From CAYFYS01 sp965202905 (lineage in GTDB: Bacteria; Pseudomonadota; Alphaproteobacteria; MPNO01): a stretch of DNA of 64,000 nt. Shown here in pieces: positions 8,255 through 16,993 of this stretch. The notes under the pieces were generated by a model. The model did not search any database, had not been told where the DNA came from, and was given only the letters and a program-made list of their open reading frames with translations. Location of the stretch: positions 2,790,001 through 2,854,000 of the forward strand of contig OZ241868.1 of assembly GCA_965202905.1 (NCBI GenBank), read 5' to 3'. Each line of letters begins with the position of its first letter. Within the stretch, counting starts at the first letter, position 1. The position numbers were made by a program, and so were the translations under genes.

Positions 8255-8389
8255 GTGACGGTGGCGATCATCCTTGTCGCCACCGCGATCGTCGTCGTGG
8301 TCGGCGTGCTCATAATCGCCTACAAGCTAGTCAATCGGCTTCCCCGCGACCATCATGGCAACCCGGGCGACGGGGGAAATGCCTGCTGA
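8255..8389 (+). CDS. Putative 44-aa single-pass membrane protein
   Basis: From GTG at 8255 there are 44 codons. The first 22 or so encode an uninterrupted Val/Ile/Ala helix with no charge, followed by YKLVNRLPRDHHG and a short polar tail. An AAGGG lies about 10 bases upstream. The arrangement, a short N-terminus and a positively charged cytosolic side, is what a real single-span peptide would show. The length is small and there is no recognised homologue, so it could be chance. It lies between a tRNA and ctaB near the cytochrome oxidase genes. Confidence 0.35.
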   Translation: MTVAIILVATAIVVVVGVLIIAYKLVNRLPRDHHGNPGDGGNAC

Positions 8390-8479
8390 CGGTCTTGGCG
8401 GCGGCGGCAAAGTGTGCTTGGTTCTGCGGCGGCCGATCAGCGTGGCGGCGTTCAGCAACAAGCAAGGGCTTCGACGGTT

Positions 8480-8593
8480 ATGTCAGATGCGTCCGAAACC
8501 AATGATTTGAAATATGTCGGGATCGTCGCGGCGATCATCGGGGGAACCGTCCTCACGCTGGGGCTGATTGGTATCCTGTTGACTTTCCTCTGA
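8480..8593 (+). CDS. Putative 37-aa single-pass membrane protein
   Basis: The ATG at 8480 opens 37 codons: a polar start MSDASETNDLKYVG, then a membrane helix (about residues 13-37) running to the C-terminus. CAAGGG lies upstream at wide spacing (11 bases). It resembles in size the tiny accessory subunits found with cytochrome oxidases, and the oxidase operon starts 1.2 kb away, but no specific family was recognised. Codon use is less GC-rich than its neighbours. Confidence 0.4.
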   Translation: MSDASETNDLKYVGIVAAIIGGTVLTLGLIGILLTFL

Positions 8594-8674
8594 CCGTCGC
8601 TCTCAAGACCGGCCGTCCGGACATGCTTGCGACGCCGGGATCCCGCCCAGCCCGGCCGCAACCCGTCGAAAACG

Positions 8675-9556
8675 TTATAGCTTCATCGAGCCGTCGATAA
8701 TCGCCGCGGTCAGCAGCAGCCCAAGCTGCACCAGCGAGGCGTGAAAGTTTGCCATTGCGGTCCCGGCGCCGGGCGCACGCGCGAGCGCGATGCTGCGCCG
8801 GATGAAAAGCGCGCCGCCGGCCAGGGCGCCGCCAAGATAGACATAGCCCATACCGAAGGCCAGCGGCAGCAGCGACAGCGCGACCAGGGCGACGGTGTGC
8901 GCCAGGACAATTCGCGCCGCCGCCGCGTCGCCGACGACGACCGGAAGCATTGGCACGTCCGCCCGGGCGTAGTCTTCGCGGAACGCCATCGCCAGGCTCC
9001 AGAAATGCGGCGGCGTCCACAGGAACAGAACGACAGCGAGCACGATCGAGGCCGGCGCGAGCCCGGGCGTGATCGCTGCGGCGCCGGCGAGAACGGCGAA
9101 GCTGCCGGCCAGCCCGCCGATGACGATGTTCCAGACGCTGCGGCGCTTGAGCCAAAGGGTGTAGACGATGCCGTAGACGAACGCGCCGAGGAAGACGTAA
9201 AGCGCGACATGGGCGTTGAGCGCCCAGGCCGCGCCGCCGATCGCCAGCGCCGCGATTCCGCCGAAAATGGCAAGCCACGGCCAGCCGGCCCGATACGCGC
9301 CGGTAGCGAAAGGCCGCTTCCGGGTGCGCGGCATCCGCGCATCCAGGTCGCGTTCGGCGTATTGATTGAACGCCCCGGCCGCGGCCGAGGACAGGAACAC
9401 CGCAAGCACCAGGACAGCAATCTTCCACGCCGGCAGAGACGCGCCGGGCGTGGCGGCCATGCCAGCGACCGCGCACAACGTAATGGACAGTCCGATTCGC
9501 AGCTTGAATACGTCCGCGAATTGTCTCAGCCCGCCGGCCATCGGATCAAGCGCCAT
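8675..9556 (-). CDS. ctaB: Protohaem IX farnesyltransferase (haem O synthase)
   Basis: The 293-residue polytopic protein adds a farnesyl group to haem B to make haem O, the first step to haem A for the oxidase encoded next door. The prenyl-diphosphate-binding NQYAERDLDARMPRTRKRP motif (about residues 64-82) is intact, and VLFLWTPPHFWSLA and the later DVPMLPVV segment match the CtaB/CyoE family. Around nine membrane helices are visible. The gene diverges from the oxidase operon, and the 262-base gap probably holds both promoters. Confidence 0.93.
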   Translation of the reverse strand: MALDPMAGGLRQFADVFKLRIGLSITLCAVAGMAATPGASLPAWKIAVLVLAVFLSSAAAGAFNQYAERDLDARMPRTRKRPFATGAYRAGWPWLAIFGGIAALAIGGAAWALNAHVALYVFLGAFVYGIVYTLWLKRRSVWNIVIGGLAGSFAVLAGAAAITPGLAPASIVLAVVLFLWTPPHFWSLAMAFREDYARADVPMLPVVVGDAAAARIVLAHTVALVALSLLPLAFGMGYVYLGGALAGGALFIRRSIALARAPGAGTAMANFHASLVQLGLLLTAAIIDGSMKL

Positions 9557-9818
9557 TGCGTTCGTTCAACGGCACCCTCGCGGGGTCACCGCCTTGCCCT
9601 GTTTGTCCGTCGGCGCGGACGGTAGCACGAAGGGGTCGATCAGCGCGAGAGCGGCGGCCGATGAAATTGCCCCGACGGCGCGTACTCGACGGCCTTGCGA
9701 CAAGGCGTCGCAGGCCGACCCGGCGTGCGCGCGGCGCATAGACCCTGGACCCGAAAAGGGAGTTACTCTAAGGTCTCCCTCCGGGAGATTTCAGCTTCAG
9801 GACAGGATCGGGTCTGGG

Positions 9819-10694
9819 ATGGTTGTTGCGCTCGCGTTGATCCTCGTGGCCGTCGGATCGGTGGTCTTTCACTTCATGAGCCCGTGGTGGTGGACGCCCA
9901 TCGCGTCCAACTGGGGTTTCATCGACAGCACCATCATCATCACGTTCTGGATTACCGGCGTCGTCTTCGTCGCCGTCATCCTGTTCATGGCGTATTGCAT
10001 CATCAAATATCGCTACCGCCGGGGAAACCGGGCGGCCTACGAGCCCGAGAACAAGAAGATGGAGTGGTGGCTGACCGGGCTGACCACGGTCGGCGTCGCC
10101 GGGATGCTGGCACCGGGCCTGATCGTGTGGCAGCAATTCGTCACCGTCCCCGAAAACGCTTCCTCGATCGAGGTCGTCGGCCAGCAGTGGCAGTGGAGCT
10201 ATCGCTTCCCGGGCAAGGACGGCAAGCTCGGCACCTCCAACGTCCGCCATATCACCGGCGACAATCCGTACGGCATCAATCCGGACGATCCCGCCGGCAA
10301 GGACGATGTCCTGGTCGACGGCGACGACCTGCACATCCCGATGGGCAAGCCGATCCGGGTGCTGATGCGCTCCATCGACGTGCTGCACAACTTTTTCGTG
10401 CCCGAGTTCCGGGCGAAGATGGACATGGTCCCAGGCGCGGTAACCTATTTCTGGTTCACCCCGACGCGGCCCGGCACGTTCGACATCCTCTGCTTCGAAC
10501 TGTGCGGCGTCGGCCACCACGCCATGCGCAGCCAGGTCGTCGTCCAGAGCGAGGCCGAGTTCGACGCCTGGCTCCAGGAACAAGAGACATTTGCCCAGTC
10601 GTTGGCGCGCACAGGCAAGGAGCCGGAGAAGACCCGGCGGCTCGCCGCGCGCGAAAGCACCGACGGTCCACAATCGGTCGCGACCGCGCAATGA
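9819..10694 (+). CDS. Cytochrome c oxidase subunit II (CuA-containing)
   Basis: The 291-residue protein has three N-terminal membrane helices, one more than classical subunit II, with an unusual SPWWWTPIASNW loop after the first. A periplasmic cupredoxin domain follows. All CuA ligands are present: His190 in DVLHNFFVPEF, Cys225, Cys229, His233 and Met236 in CFELCGVGHHAM. The aromatic electron-entry patch is GQQWQWSYRF. No haem c domain is fused. The frame is open far upstream into the ctaB gap, and ATG at 9819 is the first start that gives a sensible membrane N-terminus; the ribosome site is weak. Confidence 0.9.
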   Translation: MVVALALILVAVGSVVFHFMSPWWWTPIASNWGFIDSTIIITFWITGVVFVAVILFMAYCIIKYRYRRGNRAAYEPENKKMEWWLTGLTTVGVAGMLAPGLIVWQQFVTVPENASSIEVVGQQWQWSYRFPGKDGKLGTSNVRHITGDNPYGINPDDPAGKDDVLVDGDDLHIPMGKPIRVLMRSIDVLHNFFVPEFRAKMDMVPGAVTYFWFTPTRPGTFDILCFELCGVGHHAMRSQVVVQSEAEFDAWLQEQETFAQSLARTGKEPEKTRRLAARESTDGPQSVATAQ

Positions 10695-10758
10695 GACACC
10701 GCGCAACGAGACTCGGGGCGACCGAGGCGCAGGAACTGAAATCGAAGAGGCACTTCTG

Positions 10759-12534
10759 ATGGCTGATGTCGCACCTGCCCATCCCGCATACGTTCCGCCG
10801 GCCGAGACAGAGGATGTCGAGCTCTACCATCCAAAGAGCTGGGTGACCCGGTGGGTCTTCTGCCAGGACGCCAAGGTCATCGCGATTCAGTACTCGTTCA
10901 CGGCGATTGCGATCGGGCTGGTTGCGCTGGTGCTGTCCTGGATGATGAGGCTGCAGCTCGGCTTTCCGGAGTCGATGACCTTCTTCGAGGCCTCGGACTA
11001 TTACCAGTTCATCACCATGCACGGCATGATCATGGTGATCTACCTGCTGACCGCGCTGTTCCTGGGCGGGTTCGGCAACTACCTGATCCCGCTCATGCTC
11101 GGCGCGCGGGACATGGTCTTTCCCTACGTCAACATGCTCAGCTACTGGATCTACCTGCTGGCCGTCCTCGTCCTGGTGGCGAGCTTCTTCGTGCCCGGCG
11201 GGCCGACCGGCGCCGGCTGGACGCTCTATCCGCCGCAGGCGATCCTCGAGGGTACGCCCGGCTCCGAGACCGGCATCATCCTGATGACCGCGTCGCTCGC
11301 CCTGTTCATCGTCGGCTTCACGATGGGCGGGCTGAACTACGTGGTCACCGTCCTGCAGGCCCGCACCCGCGGCATGTCTCTGATGCGGATGCCGCTGACG
11401 ATCTGGGGCATCTTCACCGCTACGATCCTGGCTCTTCTCGCCTTCCCCGCCTTGTTCGTCGGCGCGGTGATGATGACGCTCGACAGCGTGCTCGGCACCA
11501 GCTTCTTCATGCCGGTGATCGTCTCCCAGGGCGAGACGCTGGACTATGACGGCGGCAGCCCGCTGCTGTTCCAGCACCTTTTCTGGTTCTTCGGCCATCC
11601 GGAGGTCTATATCGTCGCCCTGCCCGGTTTCGGAATCGTTTCGGACCTGCTGAGCACTCATGCGCGGCGCAACATCTTCGGCTATCGGATGATGGTCTGG
11701 GCGATCGTCGCCATCGGCGGGCTGAGCTTCGTGGTCTGGGCGCACCACATGTATGTCAGCGGCATGAACCCCTATTTCGGGTTCTTCTTCGCCACCACGA
11801 CACTGATCATCGCCGTGCCCACGGCGCTCAAGGTCTACAACTGGACGCTGACCCTGTGGAAGGGCAACATCCACCTGACGCTGCCGATGCTGTTCTCGCT
11901 GGCGTTCATCGTCACCTTCGTCAATGGCGGCATAACCGGGCTGTTCCTCGGCAACGTGGTGGTCGATGTGCCGCTTTCGGACACGATGTTCGTTGTCGCC
12001 CACTTCCACATGGTGATGGGCGTCGCGCCGGTCCTGGTGATCTTCGGGGCGATCTATCACTGGTACCCGCTGATGACCGGGCGGATGCTGCATCACGGGA
12101 TGGGTCTGTTCCACTTCTGGGTCACCTTCCTCGGCGCCTACGCGATCTTCCTGCCGCTCCACTATCTCGGGTTCCTCGGCGTACCGCGGCGGTATTTCGA
12201 AATGGGCGAGACGACGTTCATCCCGTCATCGGCCGATGACCTGAACGCCTTCGTCAGTGTGATCGCGCTGGTCGTGGGGTTCGCCCAGCTCGTGTTCATC
12301 TTCAACGTCGTCTACAGCCTCACCAAAGGAAAGCCGTCCGAACCGAATCCCTGGAAGGCGACCACGCTGGAGTGGCAGACGCCCGAGATGCCGCCGGGGC
12401 ACGGCAATTTCGGCAAGGACCTGCCGCTGGTCTATCGCTGGGCCTATGATTACAGCGTGCCCGGCGCGGCCGAGGACTTCATCCCGCAGAACGTCCCGCC
12501 CGACCGGGTACAGACGGCGGCCCGGGGAGCCTGA
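10759..12534 (+). CDS. Cytochrome c oxidase subunit I
   Basis: The 591-residue haem-copper oxidase catalytic subunit has about 12 helices. The D-channel glutamate and the CuB His-Tyr crosslink lie in GHPEVY (about residues 278-283), which makes this an A1-type oxidase. The CuB His pair is in VVWAHHMY, the K-channel lysine is near residue 358 in VPTALKVYNW, and haem ligands are in VVAHFHMVMG (about 411-420). The start is supported by position 65 bases after subunit II and by an AAGAGG upstream. Confidence 0.95.
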   Translation: MADVAPAHPAYVPPAETEDVELYHPKSWVTRWVFCQDAKVIAIQYSFTAIAIGLVALVLSWMMRLQLGFPESMTFFEASDYYQFITMHGMIMVIYLLTALFLGGFGNYLIPLMLGARDMVFPYVNMLSYWIYLLAVLVLVASFFVPGGPTGAGWTLYPPQAILEGTPGSETGIILMTASLALFIVGFTMGGLNYVVTVLQARTRGMSLMRMPLTIWGIFTATILALLAFPALFVGAVMMTLDSVLGTSFFMPVIVSQGETLDYDGGSPLLFQHLFWFFGHPEVYIVALPGFGIVSDLLSTHARRNIFGYRMMVWAIVAIGGLSFVVWAHHMYVSGMNPYFGFFFATTTLIIAVPTALKVYNWTLTLWKGNIHLTLPMLFSLAFIVTFVNGGITGLFLGNVVVDVPLSDTMFVVAHFHMVMGVAPVLVIFGAIYHWYPLMTGRMLHHGMGLFHFWVTFLGAYAIFLPLHYLGFLGVPRRYFEMGETTFIPSSADDLNAFVSVIALVVGFAQLVFIFNVVYSLTKGKPSEPNPWKATTLEWQTPEMPPGHGNFGKDLPLVYRWAYDYSVPGAAEDFIPQNVPPDRVQTAARGA

Positions 12535-12536
12535 CG

Positions 12537-13154
12537 ATGGACGTTCTCCACGAGTTGACCAGGAAGCCCTGGCTCGCGGAGCCGGGCAACCCGACGGACC
12601 GGCACCCCGGCCGATCCTATGCGCTGACCGTCGAGAAGCTGGGCCTGCGGGTCTTCCTCGCCGTGGTCACGGTGCTGTTCTCGCTGACGGTGGTCGTCTA
12701 CGGCGACCGCATGGTGCTCGATGATTGGCGGCCGACGCCCGAGCCCTGGCTGCTCTGGGTGAACTCGGCGCTGCTGGTCGTCGCCAGCCTGACGTTCCAA
12801 CGGGCGTTGAACAGCGCGCGACGCGGCCAGATGGACGGCGTCCGCAACGGGCTCTACGCTGCCGGGATAAGCACCTTTGCCTTTCTCGTCGGCCAGCTTT
12901 GGGTGGGCCAACAGCTCGCCGTGCTCGGCTACTACGCCGACACCAGCCCGTCGCTCGCCTTCTTCTACCTGCTGACCGGCCTGCACGGGCTGCATCTGCT
13001 GGGCGGGCTGGTGGCTTGGGCCCGGACGGCGGTTAAAATGTGGCGCGGCAAGGATGTTGCCCGGCTGTTGCCCAGCGTCGAGCTGTGCGCGATCTACTGG
13101 CACTACATGCTCGCGCTTTGGGTGGTGTTGTTCAGTTTGCTGGTGCTGACGTAG
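12537..13154 (+). CDS. Cytochrome c oxidase subunit III-like protein (first copy)
   Basis: The 205-residue membrane protein has five helices. Its YYADTSPSLAFFYLLTGLHGLHLLGG and AIYWHYMLALWVVLF segments are hallmarks of subunit III, in which conserved His residues line the lipid cleft. It starts 2 bases after the subunit I stop and lacks the first two helices of classical seven-helix subunit III. A second subunit III-like gene follows immediately, so the operon has two such proteins with different roles or a paralogous pair. Confidence 0.85.
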   Translation: MDVLHELTRKPWLAEPGNPTDRHPGRSYALTVEKLGLRVFLAVVTVLFSLTVVVYGDRMVLDDWRPTPEPWLLWVNSALLVVASLTFQRALNSARRGQMDGVRNGLYAAGISTFAFLVGQLWVGQQLAVLGYYADTSPSLAFFYLLTGLHGLHLLGGLVAWARTAVKMWRGKDVARLLPSVELCAIYWHYMLALWVVLFSLLVLT

Positions 13155-13168
13155 GGGGGCTGAGGCTA

Positions 13169-13894
13169 ATGGCAGAGTCTACGGTAGCCGGAACCGCAGG
13201 TAGCGCGGCCCGGCCCGACGGATGGCAGGGCATCGTCGCCGACTGGTCGTCGGACCAGAAGGCGTTCAAGAACGTCCCCTGGGGGAAGGCCATGATGTGG
13301 ATCTTCCTCCTCAGCGACACGTTCATCTTTAGCTGCTTCCTGCTGTCCTACATGACGGTCAGGATGTCGACGACCGTGCCGTGGCCCAACTCGAGCGAGG
13401 TCTTTGCGCTGCATTTCGGCGGCGAGCCGGTCCCGCTGATCCTGATCGCGATCATGACCTTTATCCTGATCAGCAGCAGCGGCACGATGGCCATGGCGGT
13501 AAATTGCGGCTACCGCAAGGACCGGAAGAACACCGCGATCCTGCTGATTGTGACCGCGGTGCTCGGCGCGTCCTTCGTCGGCATGCAGGCTTTCGAGTGG
13601 ACCAAGCTGATCGTCGAAGAAGGCGTGCGTCCCTGGGGCAACCCGATGGGCGCGGCACAGTTCGGCTCGACTTTCTTCATGATTACGGGCTTCCATGGCT
13701 TCCACGTCTCGATTGGGGTGCTGTTCCTGATCATCGTCGCGCGGAAGGTGTTGCGCGGGGAGTACGACGACGAACGGCCGGGCTTCTTCACCGGAAGGAA
13801 AGGGAACTACGAGCACGTCGAGACGATGGGCCTCTACTGGCACTTCGTCGATCTGGTCTGGGTGTTCATCTTCGCGTTGTTCTATCTCTGGTAG
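13169..13894 (+). CDS. Cytochrome c oxidase subunit III (second copy)
   Basis: The 241-residue protein is a clearer subunit III than its upstream neighbour. It has an N-terminal polar segment, WIFLLSDTFIFSCFLLSY, the FEWTKLI region with its conserved Glu, FFMITGFHGFHVSIGVLFL, and the terminal MGLYWHFVDLVWVFIFALFYLW. It is a membrane subunit that stabilises subunit I and proton uptake. TGAGG lies upstream of the ATG. It is in an operon with subunits II, I, III-like and IV, with gaps under 20 bases. Confidence 0.92.
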   Translation: MAESTVAGTAGSAARPDGWQGIVADWSSDQKAFKNVPWGKAMMWIFLLSDTFIFSCFLLSYMTVRMSTTVPWPNSSEVFALHFGGEPVPLILIAIMTFILISSSGTMAMAVNCGYRKDRKNTAILLIVTAVLGASFVGMQAFEWTKLIVEEGVRPWGNPMGAAQFGSTFFMITGFHGFHVSIGVLFLIIVARKVLRGEYDDERPGFFTGRKGNYEHVETMGLYWHFVDLVWVFIFALFYLW

Positions 13895-13903
13895 GAGCTC
13901 GAC

Positions 13904-14227
13904 ATGGCACAGGCGGAAGGCCAACAACATCCGATCGGCGTCTATCTCAAGATCTGGGGCTTGCTGTTCGTCCTCAGCTTGGCATCCTATCTCGTAGACT
14001 ATTACCAACTCGAAGGCGCACTCCGGTGGACGCTGATCTTGGTGTTCATGATGCTGAAGGCAGGACTGATCGTTGCCGTGTTCATGCACATGATGTGGGA
14101 GAGGCTGGCGCTGCTCTACGCCATCGTCTTGCCGCCGCTGCTGCTGCTGGTCTTTGTGCTCATCATGGCGCTGGAATCGAACTACACGTTCATCACCCGG
14201 CTGACGTTCTTCAACTTCGGCGTCTGA
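13904..14227 (+). CDS. Cytochrome c oxidase subunit IV family protein
   Basis: The 107-residue protein has three membrane helices. The signature VFMMLKAGLIVAVFMHMMWE matches the prokaryotic subunit IV family (caa3/bo3-type CtaF/CyoD-like), which aids assembly of the oxidase. It follows subunit III by 9 bases and is the last gene of the oxidase operon. No assembly factors such as Cox11/CtaG or Surf1 lie next to it, so they must be elsewhere. Confidence 0.85.
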   Translation: MAQAEGQQHPIGVYLKIWGLLFVLSLASYLVDYYQLEGALRWTLILVFMMLKAGLIVAVFMHMMWERLALLYAIVLPPLLLLVFVLIMALESNYTFITRLTFFNFGV

Positions 14228-14320
14228 CGGCCCGGTCCTCTTCCGGACCTGCGCGCGGCCGGAGAACCGGGTAGCATCGCTGGGCCGGTTCAGGGGCCGG
14301 CGCGCACTTAAGGCGCCAGG

Positions 14321-14557
14321 ATGAAGTTCTCAGCCATAAGCCCGGCGACGCGATCGCTTCTGATCGCGGTCCTCTGCGGCATGATGGCCGCATCCTATCT
14401 GCATGACCGGGGAACGGTCGATTTGAGCTTCGGCTTCCCGCCGGGCGGTTTCCTCGAAGGCGCGTTGACTGCATTGCTCGGCGGCGCGGGCGGCGCTGCG
14501 GCGCTGCTCGTCTTTCGCCTGCTACGCGGGCTGCGGCGGCCGCCCCGGCAGGAATGA
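14321..14557 (+). CDS. Hypothetical 78-aa membrane protein
   Basis: The short protein has an N-terminal helix (about residues 11-26) and a second Gly/Ala-rich helix (about 45-68), ending in a basic Arg/Pro tail. It lies 93 bases after the subunit IV gene on the same strand and ends 9 bases before the stop of the convergent membrane-protein gene. The family was not recognised. Location suggests a link with the oxidase operon, but this is inference. Confidence 0.5.
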   Translation: MKFSAISPATRSLLIAVLCGMMAASYLHDRGTVDLSFGFPPGGFLEGALTALLGGAGGAAALLVFRLLRGLRRPPRQE

Positions 14558-14566
14558 CCGGCGAGT

Positions 14567-16399
14567 TCAGGGCTCGATGACGCGGTAGGTGAGCGAGGTC
14601 TCGGTCAGGCTCTTGTTGAACCACAACAGGCAATAGCGCCGCGCCTGCGGTGCGACGAAGCGGGTCGACGGCGCCGCGCGATCGGTCCGCTTGACCAGGA
14701 TGCGGGTCGTCAGCCCGTCATGGTAATGAAGGTCGAACTCGATCGCCCGGTCGGCCCGGTAGTCGTAGCGGATCGCGCCTTGCCGCCCAAGCTCGACGCA
14801 TCTCTCGCGGAATTCAAACGGCGCCAGCGTGACCGAGCCTTTCGAGGCCGCAAGGAAACTGAGGCTGGGGCTGCCCACGATCGGTTGGGAGAGGATCCAC
14901 AGGCTCACCATCGTATAGCCCACCATCAGCACCAGGAACGGGATCTGGCTGCGGAGCGCCGCGGCGGCAGTCCCGAACGTGCCGAGCGCAATGAAATGGG
15001 CGATGCCGACGGCGATGACGTGGCCGACGACGATAGCGATCACCGCGGTGTACCAGACGAACCGGGCGCCGATCACCCCGATATCCACCTGATAGCCCGC
15101 CGTGCCGAACAGGTCCCAGCCAACTCCGAACGGATCGGAGGCAAGCGGGATAATGAACTGGCCGGCGATCAGCAGATAGGACAGGTAATGCGCCAGATGG
15201 TAGGCGATGGCGATCGGTGCCAGCGAGAAGACGAACAGCCCGGCGAGATCGCCGACCGGCCGGCGCGCGCCCGCTGCCCGCCCGGCCATCCAGGAGAACC
15301 CGAGAAAGATCAGGAGAAACACCGCTGGAAAGGCCGCGAGCATCGCCGTCTCGAGCGCCACGTGAAAATCGAGCCCCGCGTCATGAACGAGGCGGATGAT
15401 CGGGTGGACTCCCGGCGTGCGGGCGATCCATTGCAGGAGGTCGCCCCAGAGCGGGGTCTCCTTGAACCCGTCGAAGGTGACCGTCGAGAGCATCACCAGG
15501 ATGAACGCCGTCACCGACAGCCGGCAGGGTCGGGTCGCGATCAAGGCGCTTCCGTAGGGGCGCAGGTGCAGCCGGCGTGGACGGAGATCGGGAAAATCGC
15601 CCCGCTGGCCGCCGATCGGCGCGAACCGCCCGAACACCTCGAAGGCGAGCCCGAAAGCCTCGCCGTGGGCAAGCCAGGCGCGGCGCCCGAACGCCGCCAT
15701 GCCGAGCCAGGTGACGGCGGAATAGATCAGGACGGCGACGGCCAGCGTGGCCGGCTCCTTCGCGGTCTCGGAGACCAGCTCGAACCAAGCGAACAGTCCG
15801 AACAGCACGGCTGCCGGCCAAGCCCCCAGCCATGCGGGGCAGGCGAGCCCCAGCAGCGGTCCGGCATCTGCCCCCGAGTTGCGGTCCGTCAGGCGCGCCG
15901 TCACGTGCTCGATGCCCGAGAAGACGGTCGACCAGGGATTGATGGCCGGCCAGGGGTTGCCGACCAGGGCCGCCACATAGGCGAGCCCGACCCACCAGAC
16001 GATCCAGACGAAGGTCGGCGCGAAATTCCCGGTCGTCTCCGCGGTGCCGAACAGCCCGGCCGCGACGATCAGCACCAGCAGCGCTACCGAGACCGCCTTG
16101 ACCGCGGCGATCGTTGCGGGATGCAGCAGGACGCGCAGCGACCCGCTCTCGGCCAGGTCGGTCCAGCGCGCCGGGCGGCGCGCGTCCTCGGCGCGGAAGG
16201 CGCAGGCCATGACCACGAAGGAAAGCGCGACCGCCGCGCCGGCGCCGATCAGGTAGAACCGGAGCGGCAGCGGCAGGTCGTAGCGCGCCCCGAAGGCATG
16301 GGCCTCAACCGGCGGCGCCGCCAGGACCGACAGCGCGGCCGCGCCGCTCAGCACCGCCGCGGCCCGGCCGAAGGCGGTCCTGCGGTGTAGCGCCCTCAT
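14567..16399 (-). CDS. Large polytopic membrane protein of unknown function (fenitrothion-hydrolase-annotated family)
   Basis: The 610-residue protein has a signal-like N-terminus ending APPVEAHAF, then FGARYDLPLPLRFYLIGAGAAVALSF and about a dozen membrane helices, and a soluble C-terminal 120 residues. The AHxxGxxxDLPLP...F pattern recalls membrane proteins that databases often label fenitrothion hydrolase; that name rests on one enzyme and should not be taken as function. A TTG start 60 bases upstream would overlap the cupredoxin gene; ATG at 16399 is preferred. It is the last of three co-directional genes with a cupredoxin-like protein, which suggests redox or copper handling beside the oxidase operon. 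Confidence 0.75.
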   Translation of the reverse strand: MRALHRRTAFGRAAAVLSGAAALSVLAAPPVEAHAFGARYDLPLPLRFYLIGAGAAVALSFVVMACAFRAEDARRPARWTDLAESGSLRVLLHPATIAAVKAVSVALLVLIVAAGLFGTAETTGNFAPTFVWIVWWVGLAYVAALVGNPWPAINPWSTVFSGIEHVTARLTDRNSGADAGPLLGLACPAWLGAWPAAVLFGLFAWFELVSETAKEPATLAVAVLIYSAVTWLGMAAFGRRAWLAHGEAFGLAFEVFGRFAPIGGQRGDFPDLRPRRLHLRPYGSALIATRPCRLSVTAFILVMLSTVTFDGFKETPLWGDLLQWIARTPGVHPIIRLVHDAGLDFHVALETAMLAAFPAVFLLIFLGFSWMAGRAAGARRPVGDLAGLFVFSLAPIAIAYHLAHYLSYLLIAGQFIIPLASDPFGVGWDLFGTAGYQVDIGVIGARFVWYTAVIAIVVGHVIAVGIAHFIALGTFGTAAAALRSQIPFLVLMVGYTMVSLWILSQPIVGSPSLSFLAASKGSVTLAPFEFRERCVELGRQGAIRYDYRADRAIEFDLHYHDGLTTRILVKRTDRAAPSTRFVAPQARRYCLLWFNKSLTETSLTYRVIEP

Positions 16400-16439
16400 C
16401 GTCCCGGACGGTACTGGGCCGGGCCGGTCGGGACGCGCT

Positions 16440-16808
16440 CTAGCGGGGATAGACTTCAAGATAGGTTAGAGCGTCGTGTCCGTGTCCGTGGCTTCCCCAG
16501 CCGTGGCTGGTGATCGGAAACCGACCGGTCGCGTGGGCGGTAAGCGACATCGCCGCCGGTTTGCCCGGGCGCACGTCCAGCAGCTTGTCGTAGCCGTGGA
16601 GGTGGATCTTCACCGCCTCGTCGCTTATCCAGCGCAGCTCGATCTCGTCGTTCTCCACGACCCGGACTGCGCCCGTTGGCCCGACGACCTTGCGATTCTC
16701 GATGCGGATGTCGATCACCTTCTTCGAGCCGCCGCGGGCGGTGGGGACGAACGGGACCGACATGCCGCCGGCGAGCCAGACGAGCAGAACCCTTCGGTCG
16801 ATTCTCAT
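16440..16808 (-). CDS. Exported cupredoxin-like protein
   Basis: The 122-residue protein has a short signal sequence (LLVWLAGGMSVPFVP). A compact beta-rich domain follows: IDIRIENRKVVGPTG, then ENDEIELRWISDEAVKIHLHG, as in small cupredoxin-fold proteins. His residues occur in IHLHGYD and in the C-terminal SHGWGSHGHGHD cluster, which could bind metal. Classical type 1 copper ligands, including a Cys, are absent, so blue-copper electron transfer is unlikely. The start overlaps the stop of the upstream 62-aa gene (ATGA), and the large membrane protein follows. Confidence 0.7.
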   Translation of the reverse strand: MRIDRRVLLVWLAGGMSVPFVPTARGGSKKVIDIRIENRKVVGPTGAVRVVENDEIELRWISDEAVKIHLHGYDKLLDVRPGKPAAMSLTAHATGRFPITSHGWGSHGHGHDALTYLEVYPR

Positions 16809-16993
16809 GTTGGCGTGCCCTGCGTCTCGTCATCGGTCCCGGGCGCTGCGTCGCGCCGCTTGATGCGTTTGCGCGCCATGTAAAAAAGGCCGAACAGGAT
16901 GGCGACGCCCAGGATGATCAGCAGCGTGTCGCCGCCCCCGGAGCTTCCGGTGTCGACAATTCCGTGGCCCGCCAGCGCCCGCGAGACCGGCAT
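16805..16993 (-). CDS. 62-aa single-span membrane protein
   Basis: The protein has a Gly/Ser-rich N-terminal segment, one helix (about residues 24-41, LLIILGVAILFGLFYMA), a positive patch RKRIKRR and an acidic tail. It therefore probably has its N-terminus outside. A strong GGAGG site 6 bases before the ATG, and the ATGA overlap with the next gene, support it as a real first gene of the operon. No family was recognised. Confidence 0.7.
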   Translation of the reverse strand: MPVSRALAGHGIVDTGSSGGGDTLLIILGVAILFGLFYMARKRIKRRDAAPGTDDETQGTPT

